Assembly (NCBI GenBank): GCA_036785325.1 | Contig: JAXIVH010000028.1 | Coordinates: 4,938,946-5,002,945 of the forward strand | Source: Urophycis tenuis | Taxonomy: Eukaryota; Chordata; Actinopteri; Gadiformes; Phycidae | Direction: 5' to 3' | Length of the DNA stretch: 64,000 nt | In this document: one piece after another, positions 1 through 7,739 of the stretch | How positions within the stretch are numbered: the first letter of the stretch is position 1 | How the letters are laid out: the number at the start of each line of letters is the position of its first letter | Position numbers and translations under genes: made by a program | Notes under the pieces: generated by a model | The model's database searches: none | Told to the model about the DNA's origin: nothing | Seen by the model: the letters and a program-made list of their open reading frames with translations, nothing else

Positions 1-264
1 CATTACTTGTTTGTGTGTTTGATTCGCTGGTTAAGCAACAGCTTCGGATCTTTCGTACAAGCCCCTGTCTCTGTGTGCAAAGTACTCATGTTAATAAACC
101 CGTGCGTAAAGTGTGAAATGTCATTATCAGCCTCACCTTTGCCCCGGCGCCCTTCGGCATTAATTTATAACAATAGTGTGTGATCCATGTAAGTGGTGTA
201 TAAAACTAAGAAATGGGAACAACAAATCCAGTTTACTTATACTGCCTGTTTTCAATTAACCCCA

Positions 265-401
265 GGCGACCGTGGCTACCCACTGAGGACGTGACCCCTC
301 TGACCAACCCTCAGACTGACCGAGAGCGGAGGTACAATGACCGCCATACCCGCACTCGGTCAGTCGTTGAGAGGGCAATAGGTCTCCTGAAGGGACGGTG
401 G
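265..401 (+). pseudogene. Harbinger transposase C-terminal fragment (HARBI1-like DDE nuclease)
   Basis: The reading frame shows GDRGYPL, which carries the second catalytic Asp region of DDE_Tnp_4 nucleases, and then TNPQTDRERRYNDRHTRTR and VVERAIGLLKGRW, which holds the third acidic residue (Glu) and the conserved Gly-Arg-Trp. The two parts are in different frames, so there is at least one frameshift near 285-295. Everything after the GRW motif is missing: the coding sequence runs straight into the tail of the oppositely oriented Myb-like gene. In an intact element this protein, with the Myb-like partner, cuts and transposes DNA carrying the terminal inverted repeats. This fragment cannot do that. 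The longer open frame continuing to 698 is not transposase. Confidence 0.8.
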
Positions 402-647
402 GCAGCAGTCCTCCTTTTCACTTCCATTTTTATATCTGACCACTTCTTTTTAAGTTCAGCGTGTGTGCGGCTCTCTGAACCCACAGCGTTGACCGCCTCA
501 CACACGCTGTCCCACTCACTCCTCTTCCGCTTGCTGTTAATCCCGGAGGACAAACTGCCAAATAAAACCACCCTCCGAGCCTCCACCTCAGTCAGGAGAG
601 TCTCCAGTTCGCACTCGGTAAATTTTCGCTTTTTTAGATGTGCTCAT
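395..647 (-). pseudogene. Harbinger Myb/SANT-like DNA-binding protein, truncated
   Basis: Read on the minus strand from an ATG at 647, the frame starts with a basic MSTSKKAK segment, then after a one-base frameshift gives ELETLLTEVEARR, VLFGSLSSG, KRKRSEWDSVCEAVNAVG and AELKKKWSDIKMEVKRR. This is the trihelix/Myb-like pattern, with its spaced Trp residues, of the Harbinger accessory protein that brings the transposase to the nucleus and the element ends. The C-terminal half is gone: after VKRRTAAHRP the frame runs into the antisense of the transposase tail. The join near 395-410 shows that one deletion removed the 3' parts of both convergent genes. Confidence 0.75.
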
Positions 648-898
648 TCTCTTTCTATGATCGTTCAGAGGGGAATCCCTGATGCAGGGCTCATTTAAAT
701 ATGATTAACATAATTGAATAGGGGCGTGGACAGGGAGAAGTCTGATACTCGTGCACGTGCGCTCAATTCGGTATGTACAAAGGAAATGTGCTTGGGTTCA
801 GGCGTACGCTCAGATTGATACATCTGAATTTTTTTGTGCGTGCGGCGGTTTCTGGCTTTGTGCGTACGCCATGTTTCAGTAGAAAATCCACGCAATTG

Positions 899-915
899 TT
901 AGTACATGAGGCCCC
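899..915. repeat. Harbinger terminal inverted repeat, right end
   Basis: TTAGTACATGAGGCCCC reads outward as GGGGCCTCATGTACTAA, the form of fish Harbinger termini. The Gypsy RNase H frame resumes immediately to the right, so this is the element boundary. The matching left end would lie before position 1. Confidence 0.75.
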
Positions 916-918
916 AGG

Positions 919-1198
919 TATGCGGCAGTTGAGTTGGAGTGCCTAGCTGTCAAGTGGGCACTCGACACCCTAAAATACTACCTGCTGGGTAGAGACTTCA
1001 CCCTAGAGACTGACCACCGCGCCTTGCAGGCGCATGAAGGACTCAAACGCCCGCATCACCCGCTGGTTCTTGGCACTGCAGCCATACCGGTTCACAGTGC
1101 AGTACCGAGCGGGCAAGCAGAATACGGTGGCGGACTTTTTGTCTCGACACCCTGTTGGGTTCCCTCCTCCAGAGGAGGAGGGAAATGTGAGAAAGTGA
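919..1198 (+). pseudogene. Ty3/Gypsy RNase H domain, 3' end of pol, frameshifted
   Basis: From 919 the frame gives the Gypsy RNase H block ELECLAVKWALDTLKYYLLG followed by FTLETDHRALQ (TDH with the conserved Asp and His). A frameshift near 1035 moves the continuation to the next frame, where ITRWFLALQPY, VQYRAGKQN and VADFLSRHP are seen, the classic RNase H tail. The frame stops at 1196-1198, just inside the LTR. The 5' part was separated by the Harbinger insertion. No integrase follows, which is unusual for ordinary Gypsy elements and fits the Gmr1-like group, where integrase lies upstream of reverse transcriptase. The element is not functional. Confidence 0.85.
1171..1185 (+). other. Polypurine tract of the Gypsy element
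   Basis: AGAGGAGGAGGGAAA is an all-purine run directly followed by TGTGAG. A purine tract abutting a TG is how Ty3/Gypsy 3' LTRs begin; it primes plus-strand DNA synthesis. Confidence 0.7.
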
Positions 1199-1660
1199 AC
1201 ACCTCCCTTCTCACTGGTTGTCTCACAAACACATGGACTGATTGTTTTTACTGAATGTTATTGTATTGTACTCCAGCTGCAGTAGGGGGCAATATTTTGT
1301 TCATTCAGGACAGAGGACACATGGGATAGCCCAGGGGGGCATTGGGTGTAAACAGCTGTTTTTGTATATATTTAGATGAGGCGTAAAGTGTGTATATATA
1401 TATTGGGTAATGTGTTGTTTGGTGAAATGTAAATACTGTGTTTTCTTACAAGGTTTACTTTCCATTTAGGAATATTTAGTTTGTAGCCTTGCAATGGGGT
1501 GTTCACCCCTTATTGGTATGGCCCAACTGGCCGTGATTGGTGTATGGCCTAACTGGCCTTGATTGGTCCAATTGGGACTGATTTCTTATTTAAGGGGTGC
1601 CTCATTCTGTGTGGGGGTTAACTGAGGGTAGGTGCTGGCTTGATGTGAGGCCAGTACCCG

Positions 1661-1706
1661 GTATGCTAGGCTATGCTAGGCTAAGCTAACCTATGCTATG
1701 CTACTT
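1661..1706. repeat. Short tandem repeat inside the LTR
   Basis: Degenerate repeats of GCTATGCTAG / GCTAAGCTAA, about 10 bp each, four to five copies. Confidence 0.6.
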
Positions 1707-1808
1707 CATGCTGAGCGAAGCGGCTAAAATGGCTAGTTTTGCCATTTAGTATTATTTAGGATTTTGGATTTATGTTTGTTTTGTTATTTTGCAAGTTGTG
1801 GTGAAGAC

Positions 1809-1814
1809 AATAAA
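1809..1814 (+). promoter_or_regulatory. Polyadenylation signal in the LTR
   Basis: AATAAA, followed by a GT-rich element (GTGTTTGTCC) near 1850. The position within the LTR suits retroelement transcript processing. Confidence 0.5.
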
Positions 1815-1925
1815 GCCCCACTACTTTTCAACGGCATTGCCACCCCTCGTGTTTGTCCACACGGTCCAGGCCAGAGAGTCCACATCCCAATACGTGGGGT
1901 GATCAAGTCGGTCCCTAACAATGAC

Positions 1926-2104
1926 ATTTTTGGAAATTTCTGGAAATAAAACCTCCCACCGGTGGCCACCAGATGGAGCCATCCCTTTTGATCCTCCCCG
2001 ATCCTTTTTGGTCGATCCCAGGGTTGCGCAATAGGGACTTGGGGGGGGGTCGTTCGCCTTCGTCAGGCAAACTCTCCGCCAAGTCCCTAAGCTCACGCTA
2101 ACCG
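1926..2104. other. Non-coding spacer
   Basis: No gene seen. It contains a run of nine or ten G at 2041 and a CTCF-like word TGGCCACCAGATGGAGCC at 1963-1980. The overlapping short minus-strand frames look like chance. Confidence 0.4.
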
Positions 2105-2240
2105 ACCAATGGTTGACCAAAGCTGAGCAGAGTTGAGCAGCGATCGGCCAATGGCGGAGCGATGCTGAGCAGAGCTCGGCGCTCAACGGACCAATCGCTG
2201 AGCAGAGCTCGGCGCTCAACGGACCAATCGCTGAGCGAGG
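2105..2240 (+). repeat. CCAAT-box-bearing tandem repeat, possible promoter
   Basis: Four CCAAT words lie in the same orientation at 2106, 2148, 2191 and 2224. The last two belong to an exact 33-bp direct repeat (2164-2196 and 2197-2229); the earlier copies are degraded. CCAAT boxes bind NF-Y, and tandem copies are common in proximal promoters. The block ends about 135 bp before the first AAG|GTATGT donor-like site and immediately precedes the repeat region. Promoter function is inference; no TATA box or mapped start is available. Confidence 0.45.
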
Positions 2241-2640
2241 ATCGGAATACGTCACCTAATGTTTTTACGACTCATACGTAGTCACGGTCATTGCTGTCCA
2301 CTGCCAACGGAGGATTCGACTAAGGTGAATTTGATGATCTTCATCCTTTGCGAGTTAATAATTCGACTTTTCGTTAAGGTATGTATTTAGCTGTATCGAT
2401 TTCGTAGAAAGAGAAACGATTCCGTTGACGTTGAAGCTATGTTTTTAGCTGCTGGGTAGACTTCATTCAAACTATCGCCGTTTTGTCTGTGAGCAAGCAT
2501 ATGACTCGTGGATGATCTCCTTTTAATCGTGGCAATCTAAGCTTTCCAACGGTGTATGACATGACTAAATTCGCCCACGAGTCGTCGAAATAATAAGCTG
2601 ATTCATGTGTGTTCTTTTGGCTGTGGAAAGAAAATAGCAC
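2241..2640. repeat. Diverged 214-bp satellite monomer with donor-like site
   Basis: A full monomer (about 2433-2640) matches the S satellite along its length but with many substitutions and the variant CGTCGAAATAATAAGCTGATTC end that precedes every B module. A second, truncated start (TTAAGGTATGTATTTAGCTG, 2374-2393) lies before it. AAG|GTATGT at 2376-2384 matches the eukaryotic 5' splice-site consensus. Together with the upstream CCAAT block this may be the first exon and donor of the gene that gave rise to the B modules; that is inference. Confidence 0.5.
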
Positions 2641-2803
2641 ACAAGTCATACCAAGTCACCTTTATTGTCAGTGATAAACATTAATAAATAAACAGTATGG
2701 ACATTGTATAAACAGTTGTATAAAAAGTGTAAACAGTATGAACAGTGTTCTTATAAAAGATATCAATATCAATACTGATCACGTGTGTATTTTATATTTC
2801 CAG

Positions 2804-3307
2804 ATTATTTGTTGATGAGCCAGAGCCTGTGACTCCCACCAACCGGCCCGTTCAGCCCACTGCGTTGTCGTCCTCCACCCGGCCGAAGCCTCCTGCGCCC
2901 ACCCGCCTCCAGCCGAGGCCTCCTGCTGCGTCAGCCTGTGGCCCGCCCGCCCCCTGTGTCGGCAGCACCCATACCGCTGGTCCTCCCCGCACAGCCACAG
3001 GCCCCCTCCGTCCTGCTTCGTGGGCCATCCTGCAGCTGTCTCTGCAGTCATCGTGTGTCAAAACCATTCAAACTTGTATATGGTAACATTTCAAAATGAC
3101 ACCAGCATAAATGAGGACCTTGCAATAGGTTGTGTGTTACATGACCCCCCTGGCATACAGCTGTATGTCTCTGTGAAGGTGGTTGTGAAGAACTGCATCC
3201 GGCTGAACAAGTACAAGTGCCGGTGAGGCAGCAACTCTCTCGAGGGGTTGCACGCCCACCTGGTTAACGCCATCCCTTCACAGCGATGTGGGATCATGCC
3301 ATTCCAA
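2804..3307 (+). pseudogene. B1: exon-like segment of an unidentified gene, stop-containing
   Basis: A 504-nt segment bounded by TTTTATATTTCCAG on the left, with a branch-point-like CTGAT about 25 nt earlier, and CCAA|GTAAGTG on the right, so both ends look like real splice sites. The first half reads as a Pro/Thr/Ala-rich protein (from VDEPEPVTPTNRP) until TAA at 3084. The second half, one frame over, reads NDTSINEDLAIGCV, PPGIQLYVSVKVVVKNCIRL and NKYKCR, then TGA where other copies have CGA (RRGSNSLEGLHAHL). I do not recognise the gene. The Cys-Arg-Arg-Gly-x-Asn-Ser-Leu-Glu motif recalls uncharacterised, possibly transposase-derived fish proteins; that is memory, not a search. With a frameshift and a stop this copy is a pseudo-exon. 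Confidence 0.6.
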
Positions 3308-3317
3308 GTAAGTGATT

Positions 3318-3318
<1 letters not shown>

Positions 3319-3366
<48 letters not shown>

Positions 3367-3422
3367 GCGCATATATACACACACACACACACACATATAT
3401 ACACACACATATATATATATAT
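3319..3422. repeat. CA/TA microsatellite of B1
   Basis: (AC)n, then GCGCGC, ATATAT and further AC/AT runs. It lies between the exon donor and a polypyrimidine stretch. Confidence 0.95.
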
Positions 3423-3620
3423 ACTTAAACATAGCTGACCCTTTTTTTCCCCCTTCTCGGGGATTATGCTCCCAGTTTTGATCTCGGACGTCTGGTCACT
3501 TATAGCATATAATAATATTCTATTACTGTTAAGCCAACTATGAATAATAAAACAGGCCAAAACATGTGTCCTTTATCATAGCTACACGTATTACAAAAAA
3601 AACGCGTGAATTGAAAAGTT
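3423..3620. repeat. B1 right part, acceptor-like and AT-rich
   Basis: CTGAC (branch-point-like) is followed by a T7C5 tract and TTCTCGGGG. In B2, B7 and B9 the same place reads TTCTCAGGG, a consensus acceptor. The sequence then runs AT-rich to the first satellite monomer. The minus-strand frame here is not a convincing gene. Confidence 0.5.
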
Positions 3621-5871
3621 GAAGGTGTGTTTTTAGCTGCTGGGTAGACTTCATTCAACCTGACGCAGTTTAGTCTGTGAGCAACTAAATTGCTCGCGGA
3701 TGGGCTCATTTTAAGCGGGGAAATCTAAACTTCCCAACGGCGTATGGCAAGACTATATTGAGTCATGGGTCGTTGAAATACTAAGCTAATTAATTTCTGT
3801 TCTTTATTGAAAGATTGATCTTAATTGAAACGTTGAAGGTATGTTTTTAGCTGCTGTGTAGACTTCAGTCAACCTGACGCAGTTTAGTCTTTGAGCAACC
3901 AAATTGCTCAGGGATGGGCTCATTATAAGCGGGGAAAACTAAGCTTTCCAACGGCGTATGGCAAGACTATATTCACCAAAGGGTCTTTGAAATACTAAGC
4001 TAATTAATTTGTGTTCTGTAAGGAAAGATTGATGTTAATTGAAACGTTAAAGGTATGTTTTTAGCTGCTGGGTAGACTTCATTCAACCTGACGCAGTTTA
4101 GTCTGTGATTAACCAGACTGCTCGCGGATGGGCTCATTTTAAGCGGGGAAATCTAAGCTTTCCAATGGCGTATGGCAAGACTATATTGACTCATGGGTCG
4201 TTGAAATACTAAGCTAATTAATTTGTGATCTGTAAGGAAAGATTGATGTTAATTGAAACGTTGAAGGTATGTTTTTAGCTGCTGGGTAGACTTCAGTCAA
4301 CCTGAAGCAAATTGTCTCTGAGCAACCAAATTGCTGGCGGATGGGCTCATTTTAAGCAGGGAAATCTAAGCTTTTCAACGGCGTATGGCAAGACTATATT
4401 CACCAAAGGGCCGTTGAAATACTAAGCTAATTAATTTGTGTTCTGTAAGGAAAGATTGATGTTAATTGAAACGTTGAAGGTATGTTTTTAGCTGCTGGGT
4501 AGACTTCACTCAACCTGACACAGTTTTGTCTGTGAGCAACCAAATTGCTCGGGAATGGGCTCATTATAAGCGGGGAAATCTAAGCTTTCCAACGGCCTAT
4601 GGCAAGACTATATTCACCAAAGGGGCGTTGAAATACTAAGCTAATTAATTTGTGTTCTGTAAGGAAAGATTGATGTTAATTGAAACGTTTAAGGTATGTT
4701 TTTAGCTGCTGGGTAGACTTCAGTCAACCTGACGCAGTTTAGTCTGTGATCAACCAGACTGCTCGCGGATGGGCTCATTTTAAGCGGGGAAATCTAAGCT
4801 TTCCAACGGCGTATGGCAAGACTATATTCACTAAAGGGTCGTTGAAATACTAAGCTAATTCTTTTGTGTTCTGTAAGGAAAGATTGATGTTAATTGAAAC
4901 GTTGAAGGTATGTCTTTAGCTGCTGTGTAGACTTCAGTCAACCTGACGCAGATTTGTCTGTGAGCAACCAAATTGCTCGGAGATGGGCTCATTTTAAGCG
5001 GGGAAATCTAAGCTTTCCAACGGCGTATGGAAAGACTATATTGACTCATGGCTCGTTGAAATACTAAGCTAATTAATTTGTGTTCTGTAAGGAAAGATTG
5101 ATGTTAATTGAAACGTTGAAGGTATGTTTTTAGCTGCTGGGTAGACTTCAGTCAACCTGACGCAGTTTAGTCTGTGATCAACCAGACTGCTCGCGGATGG
5201 GCTCATTTTAAGCGGGGAAATCTAAGCTTTCCAACGGCGTATGGCAAGACTATATTGACTCATGGGTCATTGAAATACTAAGCTAATTAATTTGTGTTCT
5301 GTAAGGAAAGATTGATGTTAATTGAAACGTTGAAGGTATGTTTTTAGCTGCTGGGTAGACTTCAGTCAACCTGACGCAGTTTAGTCTGTGATCAACCAGA
5401 CTGCTCGCGGATGGGCTCATTTTAAGCGGGGAAATCTAAGCTTTCCAACGGCGTATGGCAAGACTATATTGACTCATGGGTCGTTGAAATACTAAGCTAA
5501 TTAATTTGTGTTCTTTATTGAAAGATTGATCTTAATTGAAACGTTGAAGGTATGTTTTTAGCTGCTGGGTAGACTTCAGTCAACCTGACGCAGTTTTGTC
5601 TGTGAGCAAGCAGACTGCTCGCGGATGGGCTCATTTTAAGCAGGGAAATCTAAGCTTTCCAACGGCGTATGGCAAGACTATATTGACTCATTGGTCGTTG
5701 AAATACTAAGCTAATTAATTTGTGATCTGTAAGGAAAGATTGATGTTAATTGAAACGTTGAAGGTATGTTTTTAGCTGCTGGGTAGACTTCAGTCAACCT
5801 GACACAGTTTTGTCTCTGAGCAACCAAATTGCTTGGGGATGGGCTCATTATAAGCGGGGAAATCTAAGCTT
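3608..5871. repeat. S1: 214-bp satellite array, about 10.5 monomers
   Basis: The word GAAGGTATGT recurs at 3621, 3835, 4049, 4263, 4476, 4690, 4904, 5118, 5332, 5546 and 5760, a period of 214 bp with one 213. Monomers fall into two main forms that differ at GATCAACCAGACTGCTCGCG versus GAGCAACCAAATTGCTC and at GACTCATGGGTCG versus CACCAAAGGGTCG. The array is cut 112 bp into the eleventh monomer at AAGCTT, where module C begins. No coding frame. Confidence 0.97.
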
Positions 5872-6030
5872 GATATTGGCGAGTGCAACTGCCTTTGATC
5901 CCCTATTCAACAACCGAGTCGTTGGATGAGGTGGGGGGGGGGTCATCGAGATAACTCTAACGAACCTAACCGAGCCAGGGCCATCGAAAGAACGGGCTCT
6001 CTACACAACCCATTTATATTACCTTACCAA

Positions 6031-6152
6031 CTGTTATTCACAAAACGACCACTAGATGGAGGCGATGGACCACCACTGAAGAATCAAAAGAAGGCAACCA
6101 GCCTTTAACACAAAGACTAAAAACTCACTCCAGCTGTGATCCTCTTTATCTA
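6031..6152. repeat. Internal direct repeat of C, copy a
   Basis: It shares ACAAAACGACCACTAG, TGGAG, GAATCAAAAGA, ACAAAGA and CTCACTCCAGC in the same order with copy b (6339-6470). Read on the minus strand the end shows AATAAA-like words before CACAGCTGGAGTGAG, so an old LTR or SINE origin is possible. The pair recurs in every long C unit. Confidence 0.7.
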
Positions 6153-6338
6153 AATAAATAAATAAACAAAAATGAATAAATAAATAGACTAAATAAATAT
6201 ACAAATATAAATAAATAAATGAAATATAGATTACCTTACCAACTATTGCAATTACCTATTATTATTATTATTACTTACCTATTAATGCAATTTCCCAACC
6301 TGGGAACAATAGAGTATTTCTATTTCTATTTCTATAAC

Positions 6339-6470
6339 TCTTCTTCACAAAACGACCACTAGGTGGAGACGACGCACCACCAGCGAGGAATCAAAAGAGG
6401 AGGAACAACCTTGAATACAAAGATTAAAACCCACTCCAGCGGTGAGTCTCTCGATGTATTTATTTACTAA
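6339..6470. repeat. Internal direct repeat of C, copy b
   Basis: Second, diverged copy of the segment at 6031-6152. It contains ACGACCACTAGGTGGAGACG (6352-6371), close to the CTCF core. Confidence 0.7.
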
Positions 6471-6630
6471 AAAAATATATATTAAATATATATACTCCTC
6501 CCATCTCTTCTCCCCTGTCTTCCCTCATGGAAATGAGGGAGTTGGGGGAGATAGAGTGTACTAGCCCGATCCGGCGGGGGTGAGTTCAGTCCGTACAGAC
6601 TGTCTCACCTTGACTCTACCTTCCTCAATC

Positions 6631-7556
6631 TCTAGCTCTAACTCTAACCCTAGGGATAACCTCAACCCCAACCCTAACCATAGGCCTAACCTTAGCCCTA
6701 ACCCTAACTCAACCCTAACACTAACCCTTACCTTGGCCCTAATCTTAACACTAACCTCAACCCCTAACCTTAGCCTTAACACTAACCCTAACCCCTACTC
6801 TAACTCTAACCCTAACCCCTACTCTAACTCTAACCCTAAGCCTACCCTAACCTCCAACACTAACCCTACCCTAACTCTAACGCTAACCCTAACTCTAACC
6901 TTTGCCCTAACTTTAGCCCTAACCCTAGCCTCAGCCATAACCCTAACCCTAACCTTAGCCCTAACCCTAACCTTAACCCTAACCCTAACCTTGGCCCTAA
7001 CCTTAACACTAACCTCAAACCTAACCTTAACCCTAACCTCAGCCATAACCCTAACCCTAACCTTAGCCCTAACCCTAATTCTAGCCCTAACCCTAATCTT
7101 AACCATAACCTTAACCCTAACCTTGGCCCTAACACTTAACCTAACCTTATCCATAACACTAACCCTAACCTCAACCCTAACCTTAACCCCAATCTCAGCC
7201 GTAACCCCAACCCTAACCTTATCCCTAACCTTAAACCTAACCCTAACCTCAGCCCTAACCTTAACCCTAACCTCAGCCCTCATCTTAACCCTAACCCCTA
7301 ACCCCTAACCTCTAACCCTAACCTTACCCTAACCGTAACGCTAACCCTAACCCTTACTCTAACCTTAGCCCTAACCTTAGCCCTAACCGTAACCCTAACC
7401 TTAACCCTAACCTTAACCCTAAACCGTAACCTTATACCTAACCCTAACCTCAGCCCTAACCTTAACCCTAACCGCAACCCCTCCCATTTACTTCAAACCT
7501 AACGTTAAGGTTAACTGCTAACTCTACCCCTAAATCTACCCTAACCTTAACCTACA
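6631..7556. repeat. Degenerate telomere-like tract, C unit 1
   Basis: Mostly CCCTAA hexamers on the plus strand mixed with CCTTAA, CTCTAA, CCCTAG, CATAAC and similar variants. The long frames it produces (Leu-Thr on plus; Arg-Val and Leu-Gly on minus) are by-products of the hexamer period. Confidence 0.95.
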
Positions 7557-7739
7557 CTTGACATATTGGAGGAAGAAGACAATTACCCAGCATGCATTTC
7601 ATCCGGAAAACTTTTCACAAAAAAACCCATTACCGAAGTACCTACGGCGAGAATAGACTACCCCAAGAAATTGTTGTTTTGGGTGAGGAAAGTAAGCCAT
7701 TGAGTCTTCTCTAAGGTCAACTTCCTACACAATCTCTGT

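Larger units (their letters stand above)
1..915. mobile_element. PIF/Harbinger DNA transposon remnant, left end outside the window
   Basis: The segment holds the tail of a Harbinger transposase on the plus strand, the Myb/SANT-like partner gene on the minus strand, and a right end that closes with a GGGGCC-type terminus (899-915). Two convergent genes, transposase and Myb-like protein, are the known layout of this superfamily. Positions 1-264 carry no gene I recognise; an AATAAA lies near 93. Positions 650-898 are non-coding and contain several GCGTACGC-like words, common near fish Harbinger ends. The element sits inside a Gypsy RNase H frame that resumes right after 915. It is internally deleted and frameshifted, so it is a dead copy. 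Family assignment is from recognised motifs, not a search. Confidence 0.8.
1186..1925 (+). mobile_element. Gypsy 3' LTR (right end approximate)
   Basis: The LTR starts with TGTGAGAAAG right after the purine tract. It has no open frame of note and carries an AATAAA at 1809-1814 with a GT-rich stretch about 40 bp later, as expected for the R region. The right end is uncertain: candidates ending in CA lie between about 1860 and 1922. The second LTR is not in the window, so the end cannot be confirmed by comparison. Confidence 0.6.

Noticed and set aside
1821..2255. 144-codon minus-strand frame over the CCAAT repeat and LTR end
   Set aside because: Part of it is the translated 33-bp repeat, the rest crosses the LTR boundary; likely chance.
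2779..3067. Two minus-strand frames of 71-90 codons over each B exon
   Set aside because: They are antisense to the GC-rich exon. Splice sites and composition favour the plus strand.
3294..3560. Minus-strand frame with a CVCVCV run in each B module
   Set aside because: The Cys-Val part is the CA microsatellite and the rest is the AT-rich B tail; lengths change with the microsatellite.
3608..5871. Regular spaced repeat resembling a CRISPR array
   Set aside because: The whole 214-bp monomer repeats, not a short repeat with unique spacers, and the context is eukaryotic.
3608..5871. Centromeric satellite with a CENP-B box
   Set aside because: I found no convincing match to the CENP-B box pattern in the monomer. 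A centromere role cannot be judged from sequence alone.
5926..6108. 60-80-codon plus-strand frames at the head of the long C units
   Set aside because: Their starts and lengths change with the G-run length; no protein-like features.
6580..7308. Long open frames rich in Leu-Thr, Arg-Val or Leu-Gly in each C unit
   Set aside because: They are the direct product of a hexamer-period repeat without stops in several frames on both strands; no start context, domain or non-repeat part.
6631..7556. Terminal telomere
   Set aside because: The tracts are degenerate, repeated thirteen times and flanked on both sides by other sequence, so they are interstitial.
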